From an uncultured Bacilli bacterium (GTDB taxonomy: Bacteria > Bacillota_I > Bacilli_A > RF39 > UBA660): DNA of 5,519 nucleotides. The translations under genes were made by a program, and so were the position numbers. Under the pieces are notes generated by a model. That model saw nothing but the letters and a program-made list of their open reading frames with translations, was not told the origin of the DNA and made no database searches. Positions 4,396 to 5,519 of this stretch are shown here, piece by piece. Position 1 is the stretch's first letter, and each line of letters opens with the position of its first letter. The DNA lies in contig CANRHO010000055.1 of assembly GCA_947630435.1 (NCBI GenBank), positions 1 through 5,519 on the forward strand. Reading direction: 5' to 3'.

Positions 4396-5519
4396 ATGTC
4401 AAAAATACAATTTAAAGCAGAATCTAAAAAATTATTAGATTTAATGATTAATTCGATTTACACAAATAAAGAAATATTTTTAAGAGAACTTATATCAAAT
4501 GCTAATGATGCATTAGATAAGTTGTGTTACGAGGCTTTGACTAATAAAAAGTTAAAGATAAATAAAAAAAAGCTAGGTATAACATTATCTATTGATAAAG
4601 AAAAAAGATTACTTATAATAGAAGATAATGGTATTGGTATGGATAAAGATGAATTAAAGGAAAATCTAGGTACCATTGCTAAAAGTGGATCTTTAGCTTT
4701 TAAAGAAGCCTTAGAAAAAAAAGATAAAATAAATATAATTGGGCAATTTGGTGTTGGTTTTTATTCAAGTTTTATGGTAAGTGATAAAGTAGTAGTAGAA
4801 AGTAAAAAAGCTGGTGCTAATCAGGCTTATAAATGGACATCCACAGGAGCTGATGGTTATGAAATAACACCTTGTGATAAAGAAAACACTGGTACAAAAA
4901 TAACTTTACATATTAAAGAAAATGAAAAAGAAGAAAATTATGATGACTTTTTAGAAGAATTTAAAGTACAAAGTTTGGTTAAAAAATACTCGGATTATGT
5001 AACATATCCAATTAAAATGCAAACGACTGATGAAAAAGATAACAAAAAAAGTGAAACTGATCCTATAAACAGCATGATTCCATTGTGGAAAAAAAATAAA
5101 AACAAAATAAAAGAAGAAGAATATTATAACTTTTATCAAGAAAAATTCTTTGATTATGCAAAACCATTAAGAGTAATACATACTAGTGCTGAAGGTTTAG
5201 TAAGTTATGATGCACTTATGTTTATACCCGCTATCGCACCTTATGACTTTTATACTAAAGAATATAAAAAAGGGTTAGAATTATACTCAAACGGAGTTTT
5301 AATAATGGATAAATGTGAGGATTTATTACCGGATTATTTAAACTTTATTAAGGGAGTTGTAGATTCGCCAGATTTATCACTTAATATTTCAAGAGAAATG
5401 TTACAACAAAACCGTCAATTAAAAGTAATTGCTAAAACAATAGAAAAGAAAATATTAAAAGAGTTAAAAGATATGTTAGAAAATGATAAAGAAAAATATG
5501 AAATTTTCTTTAAGACGTT
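4396..5519 (+). CDS. htpG: Molecular chaperone HtpG (Hsp90), N-terminal 374 residues (3' end outside window)
   Basis: The frame is open from ATG 4396 to the window edge without a stop. Bacterial HtpG is about 620-630 residues, so about 60 percent is visible. It is an ATP-dependent cytosolic chaperone dimer. The GHKL ATPase domain (about 1-215) shows the N-box [16 protein letters not shown] (28-43, with E31 and N35), DNGIGM (77-82), LGTIAKSGS (91-99) and [13 protein letters not shown] (116-128). The middle domain contains [27 protein letters not shown], then [19 protein letters not shown] (327 onwards) with the ATP-sensing Arg 334 and Gln 338. Compared with the B. subtilis protein as I recall it, the charged linker near residues 208-223 is shorter by roughly 15 residues. 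ATGs at 4388 and 4391 are out of frame; 4396 has AGGAG eight bases upstream. A CIRCE operator and a perfect-consensus promoter lie directly upstream, so strong heat-inducible expression under HrcA is expected. Confidence 0.96.
   Translation, partial: MSKIQFKAESKKLLDLMINSIYTNKEIFLRELISNANDALDKLCYEALTNKKLKINKKKLGITLSIDKEKRLLIIEDNGIGMDKDELKENLGTIAKSGSLAFKEALEKKDKINIIGQFGVGFYSSFMVSDKVVVESKKAGANQAYKWTSTGADGYEITPCDKENTGTKITLHIKENEKEENYDDFLEEFKVQSLVKKYSDYVTYPIKMQTTDEKDNKKSETDPINSMIPLWKKNKNKIKEEEYYNFYQEKFFDYAKPLRVIHTSAEGLVSYDALMFIPAIAPYDFYTKEYKKGLELYSNGVLIMDKCEDLLPDYLNFIKGVVDSPDLSLNISREMLQQNRQLKVIAKTIEKKILKELKDMLENDKEKYEIFFKT

Noticed and set aside
4951..5139. Minus-strand ORF of 62 codons
   Set aside because: It is antisense to conserved htpG sequence and extremely Phe-rich, consistent with a composition artefact.

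Overview
The window is strongly AT-rich (roughly a quarter G+C by eye) and reads as ordinary chromosome from a low-GC Gram-positive lineage. It has strong AGGAGG-type ribosome binding sites, A/T-rich third codon positions, a Firmicutes-type UppP, a YjbA/DUF3603 homologue, an HrcA/CIRCE operator and a BspA-type 26-residue-repeat surface protein. An uncultured, gut- or host-associated member of the Bacilli/Mollicutes-like radiation fits best, but this is inference. All six tryptophans I can assign are TGG and one gene ends in TGA, which favours the standard bacterial code over the Mycoplasma code.

Layout. Positions 1-663 hold the C-terminal part of a surface protein built from 26-residue leucine-rich repeats. 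Positions 664-837 are non-coding and hold inverted repeats, a long rod-shaped terminator-like hairpin (736-805) and a promoter. Positions 838-1773 are holA, the clamp-loader delta subunit. Positions 1826-1927 encode a 33-residue membrane microprotein. A bidirectional terminator (1926-1956) separates it from the convergent gene uppP (1955-2767, minus strand), which recycles the undecaprenyl carrier for cell-wall synthesis. A divergent intergenic region (2768-2849) leads to a probable three-gene operon on the plus strand: a 73-residue two-helix membrane protein (2850-3071), a DUF3603/YjbA-like protein overlapping it by 17 nt (3055-3693), and a lipoprotein (3743-4291), closed by a terminator at 4291-4322. 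Last comes htpG (Hsp90), starting at 4396 and running off the right edge.

The most informative signal is upstream of htpG. A CIRCE operator (4331-4357) is interlocked with a perfect-consensus promoter (TTGACA, 17 bp, TATAAT; 4345-4373). This predicts direct HrcA repression of Hsp90, unlike Bacillus subtilis, where htpG is outside the HrcA regulon. I found no tRNA, rRNA, CRISPR array, insertion sequence, phage gene or clearly novel multi-gene system. The less explained pieces are the hairpin before holA, the two small membrane proteins and the near-identical non-adjacent repeats in the surface protein.
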